Part shown: positions 53,881 to 62,690 of the stretch, one piece after another
Layout: every line of letters starts with the position of its first letter
Position numbering within the stretch: position 1 is the first letter of the stretch
NCBI RefSeq assembly: GCF_002368195.1
Contig: NZ_AP018178.1
Coordinates: forward strand, 6,104,145 to 6,168,144
Direction: 5' to 3'
Length of the DNA: 64,000 bases
Origin: Calothrix sp. NIES-2100
GTDB taxonomy: Bacteria; Cyanobacteriota; Cyanobacteriia; Cyanobacteriales; Nostocaceae
Notes under the pieces: model-generated
What the model saw: the letters and a program-made list of their open reading frames with translations, nothing else
What the model was told of the DNA's origin: nothing
Database searches by the model: none
Translations under genes and position numbers: made by a program

Positions 53881-55170
53881 ATGGCTCCCAATCCCAGCAT
53901 TATGCAAGCTGTGGAACAGCTGGGTTATCGCGTCACTGTTGGTGATGTCGCCACCCAAGCCGGATTAAATATCGCAGAGGCGGGACAAGGGTTATTAGCT
54001 TTAGCATCTGATGCTGGCGGACATATGCAGGTAGCAGGATCAGGTGATATTGTTTACCTATTTCCGCGAAATTTCCGGAATATTTTACGTAACAAGTATT
54101 TGCAATTACGGCTTCAGGAATGGTGGCAAAAAATTTGGGGTATTTTATTTTACCTAATTCGCATTTCCTTTGGGATTTTTTTAATTGCTTCCATCGCCTT
54201 AATTACGGTTACCATCATCATTATCATTACTGCTATTAACTCAGATCGTGACAGCGACAATAGAAGCAGTAATTCCGGGGGTGGTGGCTTCTTTTTCTTC
54301 CCAGATTTATTTTGGTATTTTAGCCCCAATTATCAAACTGAATACCAGCAACGGCGACGCACCAGAAACCAAACAAGTAATCTGAATTTCTTTGAAGCAG
54401 TCTTTTCGTTTTTGTTTGGTGATGGTAATCCAAATGCCAAGTTAGAAGAACGTCGTTGGCAGGAAATTGCTGCTGTCATTCGTAATCATCGTGGCGCAGT
54501 TGTAGCCGAACAAATAGTACCTTATTTGGATGATATTGGTGAGAAATATCAACAAGAGTATGAAGATTATATGTTACCTGTGCTTTTAAGATTTAATGGA
54601 CAACCAGAGGTAAGTCCGGAAGGACAAATTGTCTATTACTTCCCAGAATTGCAGGTGCAAGCCAGCAAACAGCAGCGTCAGTCAATACCTGTATATTTAG
54701 AAGAATCGCTGTGGCGTTTTAGTGCGGCTAGTTCTGGACAAAATATGCTCAGTGCTGGCTTAGGCGCACTTAATTTTGTTGGTGCTTTAGTATTAGGAAG
54801 TTTGTTAAGAGATGGTACAGTCGCAGCCCAATTAGGTGGATTGGTAGCTTTTGTCCAAGGGATTTATTGGCTATTGTTAGCTTATGGCATCGGTTTTTTA
54901 GGTGTACCGTTACTGCGTTATTTTTGGATTCAATGGCGTAATAAAAAAATTGTGGCACGTAACCGCGATCGCCTGTCTCGGGCTAGGCTATTAACAGATG
55001 CCGATGCCAGTTTACAACATAAAATTGACTACGCCCGTCAGTTTGCCTCGGAAAACGTGATCGGTAAAGAAGATATAGTCTACTCTAGTGACACTGACTT
55101 ACTGGAACAGGAATTTGAGCGTTCTGCACAGATTGACGCTGAATGGCAAAAGCGATTAGATCAGTCTTAA
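53881..55170 (+). CDS. Conserved cyanobacterial/plastid-type membrane protein of unknown role
   Basis: 429 residues with a strong AGGAGGGGAGA Shine-Dalgarno sequence. The N-terminal 60 residues look like a winged-helix-type module (QAVEQLGYRVTVGDVATQAG). A membrane segment follows (about 88-115), then a Gly/Ser-rich loop with an aromatic patch (GGGGFFFFPDLFWYFSP) and a soluble part that repeats the helical pattern. A second hydrophobic pair (about 285-360) precedes a charged C-terminal helix. Homologs are, to my memory, widespread in cyanobacteria and plants (annotated there as iron-sulfur-related without firm proof). I would not assign a function. Confidence 0.75.
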   Translation: MAPNPSIMQAVEQLGYRVTVGDVATQAGLNIAEAGQGLLALASDAGGHMQVAGSGDIVYLFPRNFRNILRNKYLQLRLQEWWQKIWGILFYLIRISFGIFLIASIALITVTIIIIITAINSDRDSDNRSSNSGGGGFFFFPDLFWYFSPNYQTEYQQRRRTRNQTSNLNFFEAVFSFLFGDGNPNAKLEERRWQEIAAVIRNHRGAVVAEQIVPYLDDIGEKYQQEYEDYMLPVLLRFNGQPEVSPEGQIVYYFPELQVQASKQQRQSIPVYLEESLWRFSAASSGQNMLSAGLGALNFVGALVLGSLLRDGTVAAQLGGLVAFVQGIYWLLLAYGIGFLGVPLLRYFWIQWRNKKIVARNRDRLSRARLLTDADASLQHKIDYARQFASENVIGKEDIVYSSDTDLLEQEFERSAQIDAEWQKRLDQS

Positions 55171-55311
55171 GCAATTCTAATTAAAACAAGTAAGGTAACA
55201 AAAATGGCTGGGCGTATTGCCCAGTCTCCCCATCATAATTATGCGAAAATTTCGTAATCATTCATAGACCGATTAAGGGACATCCAATTTTTTAAATACC
55301 CATTAAGACCC

Positions 55312-55327
55312 CGCCCTTAAGGGCGGA
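55312..55327. repeat. CCGCCCTT/AAGGGCGG palindrome
   Basis: A perfect 16-base palindrome in the convergent gap between the membrane protein gene and the hybrid kinase. It may act as a bidirectional terminator, but no T-run follows. Confidence 0.4.
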
Positions 55328-55404
55328 AACTCATTTTTAGTGGGAGCGTTACAGCACTAAGCATTCAGCACTCATTCCAGCTAGAGTTCTTAAATATTGA
55401 ATTT

Positions 55405-58400
55405 TTAATTTTTTGTCTCGCCTATACTCTTTTCGTGAGTCAACAACTGCCGAATCACAGTACCCAGATGTTTCAGTTTCACGGGTTTGGGCAGATATTC
55501 ATCAGCCCCAGCTGCGAGACATTTTTCTCGGTCTTGAGGCATGGCTAACGCCGTGAGAGCAATGATGGTAACCGAGGCTAATGATGGATTGGCGCGAATC
55601 AGGCGGATTGCTTCTAAGCCATCTATTCCTGGCATCTGAATATCCATGAGAATCAAGTCAGGATTGTGAGTAATGGCGAGATCTATTGCTGCTTGTCCAT
55701 TTTTTGCCAGGATTAATCGATAGTCTTGCGTATGGAGATAGGTAGCGCAGGTTTCAATATTCGCCTCATTGTCTTCTGCCAATAGGATTAGAGGGCGCTT
55801 TGGGGGCGGAGCGGTTACCACAGGCTGAACTGGAGAAAACTCTTCAGTCAGCTTCTGGCGATCGCTCTGGAGCGAACTAGTGGAAATCTGGCTAAGTAGA
55901 GAAGCTTCTGAGTAAGGTAAGCGAACGGTAAAGCAGCTACCTTTGCCGACTTCACTCTTAACCGTCACACAACCATCATGCAGTTGTGCGATCTGCTTGA
56001 CTAAAGTTAACCCTAACCCTGTCCCAGAATACTGACGATTAAGGCTACTATCAATTTGGACAAAAGGTTGGAAGAGTTTATCCATATCCTCTGGTGCGAT
56101 ACCGATCCCAGTATCAATTACAGAAAAAGCGATCGCTGGCTGAAATGAAAAAGCATTCCCCTCTGCATCTTGAGGCGATCGCTCTACCCTAACTTTTAAT
56201 GTTACTGAACCACCCACTGGGGTAAATTTGATGGCATTATTGAGCAGATTAATTAGTACCTGCCGCATTCTTCGCTCATCAACTTCTATTTCTTCAGCAG
56301 TTGTTGAGATATCTGTATGCAATTGAATATTTTTTTGAATTGCCTGTTGCCTAACTAAGGACAAACTGGATTGGCAGATCTGGTTGACTAAAACAGACTG
56401 GATTTTTAGTTCAAGTTTGCCTGCTTCGATTTTTGCGACTTCGAGGATGTCATTAATCAATGACAGCAAATGCTGACCACTGCTCTCAATAGTTGATATT
56501 GAAAGTTTTTGGCGCTCATTTAATATGCCTAAGACCTCTTCTTGTAATACTTCTGACATTCCCAAAATAGCATTAAGGGGAGTGCGGAGTTCGTGGCTCA
56601 TGTTGGCGAGGAACTCATCTTTGAGGCGGGTAGCGCGAACAAGTTCGACATTGGCGCGGCTGAGTTCCTCGTAGGCTTGTTGGAGTTTGACTTCTGCTTG
56701 CTTGCGATCGGTAATATCTCGCCCAACTGACTGATACTCAATTAAGCGTCCCTGCTGATCGAATAAAGCACGATTACTCCACTGCGTCCACCGGATTCCT
56801 CTCTGGGTAACAACCCGGTTCTCAATGGTGACGATGGGGTTACTCAGACTCATGGAATGAACAAGCTGATTTACCTGTTCCTGGTCTTCCGCAAAAACAA
56901 TTGGCTGATAGCTACTTCCGATAACCTGTGCTTGCTTTAGTCCAAAAAAGCGGCAGTAGGCTTCATTGACATAAACAATGGTGGTATCTGGTAGAAATCG
57001 GCAAATCAGCTCGGTTTGGTCTTCAATAATGGCGCGATACCTTGCTTGAACTACCTCAGCCTCCTGCTTAGCTGTTTCAGCAGCCAGACGCAATTTTTGT
57101 TCCTGTATAGCAGCTTCTTGGCGAATTTGTGCCAGCTTCAAAGCCGCTTCCACCCGTATCAGTAGTTCCCGTGTTGAGAAGGGCTTAATCAGGTAATCAT
57201 CCGCTCCTGCTGCCAATCCTTCAATGCGCGATTCTTCCCCTGCACGGGCAGAAAGTAGAATGATCGGCAGTTCTCGCGTCTGGGGGTTAGATCGCAGTTC
57301 CCGCAGTAGCCCAAAGCCATCTAAGCGCGGCATCATCACATCTGTCAACACCAAATCAGGAATATGTTGACTAACAGCAGCGATCGCTTCTATGCCATCA
57401 GCAACGGCTTGGACTTGATAGCGTTGCTCCAGCAAGCGCTTGGCATAGTCACGCATATCAGCATTATCATCAACCAGCAGGATACGGGCAGAGGGAGTAG
57501 AGGGGGCAGAGGAAGCAGAGGAAGCAGAGGAAGCAGAGGAAGCGGAGGGGGCAAAAGATAAGATTTCTTCTCCATCTCTTCCTATTGGTAGCCAACGCCA
57601 AGCTTCTTCAATATAAGGAGATGCTCCCATTGCTGTAGATGCTAAGGTGCGCGAAATACCAATGTGCTCACTGGGTAAATGGGCAAATCCAGTAGGGATG
57701 ACGACCCGAAAGCAACTACCTTGACCTAATTGGCTGGTGATATGAACAGTACCACCATGCAATTTCACTAACTCCTGCACCAAGGACAGGCCAATGCCTG
57801 AACCTTCAAAACTGCGACCCTGTGCTTCTTTGACTCGGTGAAACCTTTCAAATAAATGAGGGATTTCGTTGGGGGGAATACCAATACCTGTATCCGCAAC
57901 AGTCAATTCAATACGATCGGCAACATCCTGCAAGCGAACTGTAATCTGACCAGCAAATGTAAACTTAAATGCATTAGATAACAAATTGAAGACAATTTTT
58001 TCCCACATTTCCCGATCAACGTAGACTGGAGCCGATAATGGAGCGCATTCCACAACCAAAGACAACCCAGCACGTTCAATCAAGGAGCGAAAGGTGCTGG
58101 CAAGTTCGGCTGTCCATTTTGATAAATCCGTTGGCTGATAAACTGCTTGAATGCGTCCGGCTTCAATGCGCGAGAAATCTAGTAGAGTATTGACCAGTTT
58201 GAGCAATCTTAAGCCGTTACGCTGTACAATTTCCATGCGATCGCGTTGGCTAGGAGGTAAGGGAGCCTCTGTATCACTTAGCGCATCCTCTAGTGGAGCC
58301 AGCATCAAGGTTAGCGGTGTGCGAAACTCATGGGAGACATTGCTGAAGAAAACGGTTTTAGCGCGATCAATCTCTGCCAGTGCTTCTGCCCGCTTGCTTT

Positions 58401-59406
58401 CGGCTTCATAAGCACGGGCTTTTGATAAGCTGTTGGTAACTGCATCGCCCAGCATCTTGTAGAATTGGCGGTAAGGCTGATCGAGCGGTCGCCGGGAGCT
58501 GACTCCAGCCACCAGCAATACCATTGGGTGTTCTGCACCTGGCAAGCGAATCGGTAACACCAATGCAGTTTGCGGCGACTCCGGGTAGGGGCCGCAAGAC
58601 AATTTACCCCACCGCTCCTGCAAGCCATCAACCTGTAGCGAATGCGGCGATCGCACTACATCCGCCAACGGCCACATCGTTAGCGACGCAGCATCTAAAT
58701 TTACTAACGTTGGGCTGGCGATCGTATCTTTTGATAAACCGACACTTTCTACCAGCCGCGCCTGCTTGGCATCAGAATCAACCAAATAGATCAGCACAAA
58801 AGGCAAGTCGAGATCGTGCTGAGCTAGCGTCTGGGCTACTGCGGCGATCGCTGCGGACACAGTTTTAGTATCCGTCGTTTGGTCAGATAAATCCCGTAAT
58901 ACCTCAAGTCGCCGTTCCGCCAGAGTTTGCTGAGTTAACTCGATCACAGGATGGAACAGTCCACCGACACCACCTGTTTCGTCGCGGATCGGACTAAAGG
59001 AAAACGTAAAAAATGTCTCCTCCATATAACCGTTGCGATCAAGAAAAATCTGCTGATTTTCCAGGTAGGAAGCCTCCCCTTCACAAGCACGGTTAAATGC
59101 TTCGCCAATGGCTGGCCATGCTGAAGCCCAACATTCTCGGAAATCTTGCCCCATAGAGTGGGGATGTTTCTTGCCACAGATGGGCCAGTAGCCGTCATTG
59201 TAAATCTGGATATAGTTCGGCCCCCAGGAAATAGAGATAGGGAAATTAGAAGCAAGGCAAAGGCTGACAGTTGTGCGTAAGCTTTGAGGCCAAGAAGCGA
59301 TCGCCCCTAGTGGTGTCTTCGACCAATCCATTGAGCGAATCAGCTTGCCCATCTCTCCACCACCGATGAGCCAGTCCATAGAGGCTGCTTCCTGATTACC
59401 CATCAT
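55405..59406 (-). CDS. Large hybrid sensor histidine kinase with two kinase cores and two receivers
   Basis: 1333 residues from ATG 59406 (GCAGGAAAATTT upstream). Order of domains: PAS-like (about 20-160), GAF (170-320), HisKA with SHEFRTPL (His near 359) and HATPase (LLSNAFKF, GIGLSLV). A low-complexity Ala/Ser linker (about 615-640) follows, then receiver 1 (ILLVDDNADM, phospho-Asp in TDVMMP near 690) and PAS 2 (about 785-900). The second HisKA has SHELRTPLN (His near 939), followed by its HATPase (LINLLNNAIKF, GTGLGLTLV) and receiver 2 (LLAEDNEAN, MDIQMPGIDG near 1255). It is a soluble, multi-step phosphorelay protein without membrane segments. The output partner is not nearby. Confidence 0.93.
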   Translation of the reverse strand: MMGNQEAASMDWLIGGGEMGKLIRSMDWSKTPLGAIASWPQSLRTTVSLCLASNFPISISWGPNYIQIYNDGYWPICGKKHPHSMGQDFRECWASAWPAIGEAFNRACEGEASYLENQQIFLDRNGYMEETFFTFSFSPIRDETGGVGGLFHPVIELTQQTLAERRLEVLRDLSDQTTDTKTVSAAIAAVAQTLAQHDLDLPFVLIYLVDSDAKQARLVESVGLSKDTIASPTLVNLDAASLTMWPLADVVRSPHSLQVDGLQERWGKLSCGPYPESPQTALVLPIRLPGAEHPMVLLVAGVSSRRPLDQPYRQFYKMLGDAVTNSLSKARAYEAESKRAEALAEIDRAKTVFFSNVSHEFRTPLTLMLAPLEDALSDTEAPLPPSQRDRMEIVQRNGLRLLKLVNTLLDFSRIEAGRIQAVYQPTDLSKWTAELASTFRSLIERAGLSLVVECAPLSAPVYVDREMWEKIVFNLLSNAFKFTFAGQITVRLQDVADRIELTVADTGIGIPPNEIPHLFERFHRVKEAQGRSFEGSGIGLSLVQELVKLHGGTVHITSQLGQGSCFRVVIPTGFAHLPSEHIGISRTLASTAMGASPYIEEAWRWLPIGRDGEEILSFAPSASSASSASSASSAPSTPSARILLVDDNADMRDYAKRLLEQRYQVQAVADGIEAIAAVSQHIPDLVLTDVMMPRLDGFGLLRELRSNPQTRELPIILLSARAGEESRIEGLAAGADDYLIKPFSTRELLIRVEAALKLAQIRQEAAIQEQKLRLAAETAKQEAEVVQARYRAIIEDQTELICRFLPDTTIVYVNEAYCRFFGLKQAQVIGSSYQPIVFAEDQEQVNQLVHSMSLSNPIVTIENRVVTQRGIRWTQWSNRALFDQQGRLIEYQSVGRDITDRKQAEVKLQQAYEELSRANVELVRATRLKDEFLANMSHELRTPLNAILGMSEVLQEEVLGILNERQKLSISTIESSGQHLLSLINDILEVAKIEAGKLELKIQSVLVNQICQSSLSLVRQQAIQKNIQLHTDISTTAEEIEVDERRMRQVLINLLNNAIKFTPVGGSVTLKVRVERSPQDAEGNAFSFQPAIAFSVIDTGIGIAPEDMDKLFQPFVQIDSSLNRQYSGTGLGLTLVKQIAQLHDGCVTVKSEVGKGSCFTVRLPYSEASLLSQISTSSLQSDRQKLTEEFSPVQPVVTAPPPKRPLILLAEDNEANIETCATYLHTQDYRLILAKNGQAAIDLAITHNPDLILMDIQMPGIDGLEAIRLIRANPSLASVTIIALTALAMPQDREKCLAAGADEYLPKPVKLKHLGTVIRQLLTHEKSIGETKN
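57483..57550. repeat. 9-base tandem repeat inside the hybrid kinase gene
   Basis: Units of the type GAGGAAGCA (plus strand) are repeated several times with small changes and encode an (Ala-Ser-Ser)n linker just before receiver 1. The repeat stays in frame because the unit is a multiple of three. Confidence 0.75.
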
Positions 59407-59869
59407 AAATTTTCCTGCTATCAAAAATGCCTTAAAGAATTACTAATTCGTAATTTTTAATTAAGAAACTGCGCCATTTCAAAAACTATCAAATAAAGGT
59501 AAATTATAAGTTACTTTTAAATTTTCCAGTTCAAATTTAATTATTAATTCTTAAATTAATATACGCGGTGAAAGTCGATAAACCTTAAAAGGCTTGAGGA
59601 GTCAGGCTTTCATAATTTTTGGTGAATGAGGCTAAATTTTGGGATAACTTAACCGCAATCCCACCACTTTTTGATGGCTTATTGCTATATAGCTCTGATC
59701 TGGGTGGGGGTTATGCAATTCCCAACTTTGGGATCTCTAGTATCCTCAGCAAATATTCCCATTAATTGGGTGCAAATATTTCGCTGTTTAAATTTTGACT
59801 TGCAAACAAAAGTACTAGCCATTAGTAATTAGCTAATAGCCATAAAATAGAATAATACTTAATAAAAAA
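59407..59869. other. Gene-free gap between minE and the hybrid kinase
   Basis: About 460 AT-rich bases containing the kinase promoter. I see no gene or clear structural element. Confidence 0.45.
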
Positions 59870-60172
59870 CTACAGAGTAGTTTCGCTGCTTTCTACTAGT
59901 TCTTCTGTATCTTCTTTAACTCTACGAATGGGTAAGTTGGCAATCAAAGCTGTAGTTCGTTGGTTGCTTTCTAGGGAAAACTCCAAGTTATCTGTATCAA
60001 CTTCTACATAGCGACAGACAATCTCGAGGATTTCTTGTCGCATTTTTTCCAACTTCTGGGGATCGATGTCGGCACGATCGTGAGCAATCACCAATTGCAG
60101 GCGACGTTTAACGTGAATGCGACTGGTATCTGGTGTACGAGAAAAAAGTCTTTCTAGAAGTTCGAGAATCAT
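59870..60172 (-). CDS. minE: Cell division topological specificity factor MinE
   Basis: 100 residues. The N-terminal amphipathic helix and contact region (MILELLERLFSR) are followed by the beta-rich anti-MinCD core (KRRLQLVIAHDRADIDPQKL, MRQEILEIVCRYV) and a charged C-terminus. It stimulates the MinD ATPase and keeps the division block away from mid-cell. It lies 32 bp downstream of minD and is translated from the same transcript. Confidence 0.95.
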   Translation of the reverse strand: MILELLERLFSRTPDTSRIHVKRRLQLVIAHDRADIDPQKLEKMRQEILEIVCRYVEVDTDNLEFSLESNQRTTALIANLPIRRVKEDTEELVESSETTL

Positions 60173-60204
60173 TGCAAATAGGTCTGCGGAGACGGGAAAA
60201 TTAG

Positions 60205-61011
60205 TTAAACAATCTTAGTCCACAACAACTTTCTTAGACGAGTAAAGATGTTGTCTTGGGGTGAGTCGAGTTCAAGAAATTCGACAGATTCCCCTTCTAA
60301 TCTCCGTGCAATGTTCTCAAAGGCCGTAGCAGCTAAAGAGGGGGTATCCGATAGTACCAAAGGCTCGCCGCGATTGGTAGAGACAATTACACGCTCGTCG
60401 TCTGGGATGACTCCAATCAGGGGGATGGCAAGAAGTTCCTGAACATCTTGAACAGACATCATATCATTGGCTCGCACCATTGCGGGTCTGATCCGGTTGA
60501 TTATTAGATGAATTCGCTTAATCCCTTGTGCTTCTAATAACCCGACTACACGGTCAGCATCACGGACGGCAGATATTTCTGGGGTGGTGACAATCAGGGC
60601 TTCTTTTGCGGGTGCGATCGCATTTTTGAATCCCATTTCAATACCCGCAGGGCTATCAATGATTACGTACTGGTACTTTTGCGCCAGTGCGTTCACCAAT
60701 AACTTCATTTGGTCGGGGGTGACTGATTCTTTGGTACGATTTTGGGCGGCGGGTAACAGCACTAGATTAGTTTGTCGCTTATCTTTGACTAAAGCTTGTT
60801 CTAAGCGACACTCTCTAGCTAGAACTTCCACCGCTGTATAAACGATGCGGTTTTCTAGCCCAAGTAGCAAGTCCAAGTTTCTCAGACCAAAATCCGCATC
60901 AACTAAGGCTACTTGACGACCAATTTTGGCGATCGCCATCCCCAGATTTGCTGAAACTGTGGTTTTTCCAACGCCTCCTTTACCGGAGGTAACGACAATA
61001 ATGCGAGTCAT
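60205..61011 (-). CDS. minD: Septum-site-determining ATPase MinD
   Basis: 268 residues. Deviant Walker A GKGGVGKTTVSANLG is at residues 10-24, followed by VDADFGLRNLDLLLGLENR and the Walker B-like YVIIDSPAG. A C-terminal amphipathic membrane-targeting helix (FTRLRKLLWTKIV) is present. It binds the membrane as an ATP dimer, recruits MinC and is released by MinE. It sits between minC and minE. Confidence 0.96.
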   Translation of the reverse strand: MTRIIVVTSGKGGVGKTTVSANLGMAIAKIGRQVALVDADFGLRNLDLLLGLENRIVYTAVEVLARECRLEQALVKDKRQTNLVLLPAAQNRTKESVTPDQMKLLVNALAQKYQYVIIDSPAGIEMGFKNAIAPAKEALIVTTPEISAVRDADRVVGLLEAQGIKRIHLIINRIRPAMVRANDMMSVQDVQELLAIPLIGVIPDDERVIVSTNRGEPLVLSDTPSLAATAFENIARRLEGESVEFLELDSPQDNIFTRLRKLLWTKIV

Positions 61012-61126
61012 GATCGAAACACGCTCAATTAGGGTTTAGAAAATATAGTAATTACTAAAGGATGAAGGATGCAGGATGTAGGGCGAAGCCCTAACAGAAG
61101 GGTAGGATGAAAGAAATTGTAATCTT

Positions 61127-61231
61127 GACCTCACCCCCAGCCCCTCTCCTAAAAGGAGAGAAATGTAAAACACTGAATTTTTCTTGCTCCTCCCTCTCCT
61201 TGTAGGAGAGGGAGGTTGGGTGGGTGAGGTC
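61127..61231. repeat. Large hairpin repeat between minC and minD
   Basis: Imperfect outer arms (GACCTCACCCCC and GGGTGGGTGAGGTC) and inner CTCTCCT/AGGAGAG pairs form a hairpin-type element of about 105 bases. A related element lies upstream of minC at 62549-62644. The rest of 61012-61281 consists of CATACTTCATCCTTC-type repeats. Confidence 0.6.
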
Positions 61232-61281
61232 TGTTGAATTCACGTAGTGTTAGGATAATTTCATACTTCATACTTGATCCT

Positions 61282-62424
61282 TCATCCTTCATACTTCATT
61301 TGGCTGCGAGTAAAATCAATAGCCCTAGCTATGCGAATGCCTTCAGGTGTAATATGTGCTACTTCTGGTGAAAAATGCGTAGGCGATTTTTCCGGTGCCC
61401 TAGCTACAGCATCGGCGATGCGCAGTTGGGTAGGTTCCATTTGCAGGGACATAATCAGACACTCACGATTGCCACTAGCACCAGCATGGGCAACTCCCCG
61501 TAATCTACCCCAAACTAAAATATCTCCATCTGCCACTACAATACCACCTGGATTTATATCTCCTAAAATAATGACACTGCCGGGATGACGGATTTCTACA
61601 CCAGAGCGTACCGTCATTTCTAGGTAAAGTGCATCTGCTAAGGGGGTGGGAGTAGCTTTGATTTCCGAACTCAAGGAAGTTTCTGGCTGTAGTTGTTCTA
61701 CAGAATAGCCAGAGGAGACAGCGGCGATCGCAGTTTGACGGCGACTAGTAGCCACGGATTTTAGCTGGAGTTGGACTTCATTTAAGACCTCAGCTAGTTC
61801 TTGCAGTTGTCTGCTATCTAACAAGCGGTCTTTTGCCATCAGATATACTGGTGTATTTGCTACCCGGAAGCGTTCGGCTTGCAGACGTTGGCGCATCTGT
61901 TGCCAAATTTCATACCAGCTAAATTCTGTGGCGGGTACTTGGGCTTCTGCGGGTAAAATTAATAATAGTCGTCCCTCCTCTGTTTTCCATTGGACTTGTA
62001 TATTATTTTTGACTTTCTTTTCTGGTGATGCTAACTCTAGGTTATTTAAATCAGAAAGGCTAGTAATTGAGTCTAAATCAGATTTCTCTGCGGGAGGATT
62101 TTCGGATTTGGCGATCGCATCATCAGAAACAGAACTTGTCTCGGAGTCAGGATTCTCTGACTTTGCTACCCCATCAGTAGTTACAGAGTTTTTCTCCCCT
62201 TCCGGGTTGTCTGAATTTGATTCCCCATCAGTAGTCACAGAATTGTTCTCGGAGTCAGGGTTATCTGAATTTACTGGCGCAGAATTTGTCTTTAAATACT
62301 GAATAACAGAATTTAGCTCGGCGTCAGGGAGAATAGAATTGGACTCGCTAGGAGAAACGTTAGATTTTGCATCTGCATCAGGTATTGCAGAATTGGACTC
62401 TAAATCGGCAGAATCAGAAGTCAT
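61282..62424 (-). CDS. minC: Septum-site-determining protein MinC with long acidic N-terminal repeat region
   Basis: 380 residues against about 230 in E. coli. The first 116 residues are acidic, Ser/Asn-rich and low in complexity, including three 18-residue repeats (see 62101-62262). An N-terminal FtsZ-binding domain follows (about 135-230, QVQWKTEEGRLLLILPAEAQ). The C-terminal beta-helix domain (about 270-375) has TVRSGVEIRHPGSVIILGDI, GGIVVADGDILVWGRLRGVA and HAGASGNRECLIMSLQ, which bind MinD and dimerise. It inhibits FtsZ ring assembly away from mid-cell. It precedes minD by 270 bp of repeat DNA. Confidence 0.93.
   Translation of the reverse strand: MTSDSADLESNSAIPDADAKSNVSPSESNSILPDAELNSVIQYLKTNSAPVNSDNPDSENNSVTTDGESNSDNPEGEKNSVTTDGVAKSENPDSETSSVSDDAIAKSENPPAEKSDLDSITSLSDLNNLELASPEKKVKNNIQVQWKTEEGRLLLILPAEAQVPATEFSWYEIWQQMRQRLQAERFRVANTPVYLMAKDRLLDSRQLQELAEVLNEVQLQLKSVATSRRQTAIAAVSSGYSVEQLQPETSLSSEIKATPTPLADALYLEMTVRSGVEIRHPGSVIILGDINPGGIVVADGDILVWGRLRGVAHAGASGNRECLIMSLQMEPTQLRIADAVARAPEKSPTHFSPEVAHITPEGIRIARAIDFTRSQMKYEG
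62101..62262 (-). repeat. Three 18-residue repeats in the MinC N-terminus
   Basis: Residues 55-72, 73-90 and 91-108 read NPDSENNSVTTDGESNSD, NPEGEKNSVTTDGVAKSE and NPDSETSSVSDDAIAKSE, encoded by 54-base units. A partial fourth copy begins NPPAEKSD. Confidence 0.85.
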
Positions 62425-62504
62425 ACAGCACCCGCCAAAAGAGAAAGAACAAGTTTTTGCTTAATCGTTTGTCACCCAAGAAACTACTGAGTGGTGAGTA
62501 TATC

Positions 62505-62540
62505 AGATGAAGTATGAAGTATGAAGTATGAAGTATGAAA
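62505..62540. repeat. TATGAAG heptamer tandem repeat
   Basis: About four consecutive 7-base units of TATGAAG upstream of minC. They are of the heptamer class seen elsewhere in the window. Confidence 0.7.
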
Positions 62541-62548
62541 TTACAATA

Positions 62549-62644
62549 GCCCTCACCCTAAATCCCTCTCCCAAGTTTGGGAGAGGGACTTGGAAATTTT
62601 CTCCCCTTCTCCTATTTTGGGAGAAGGGGTTGGGGGATGAGGGC
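62549..62644. repeat. Large hairpin repeat upstream of minC
   Basis: GCCCTCACCC...CCCTCTCCCAAGTTTGGGAG and TCTCCTATTTTGGGAGA with the closing GATGAGGGC form a nested hairpin element related to that at 61127-61231. Confidence 0.6.
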
Positions 62645-62690
62645 ATGAATCACTCCAAAAACCAGAAGTATGTAGCCATTTTTTCATCCT

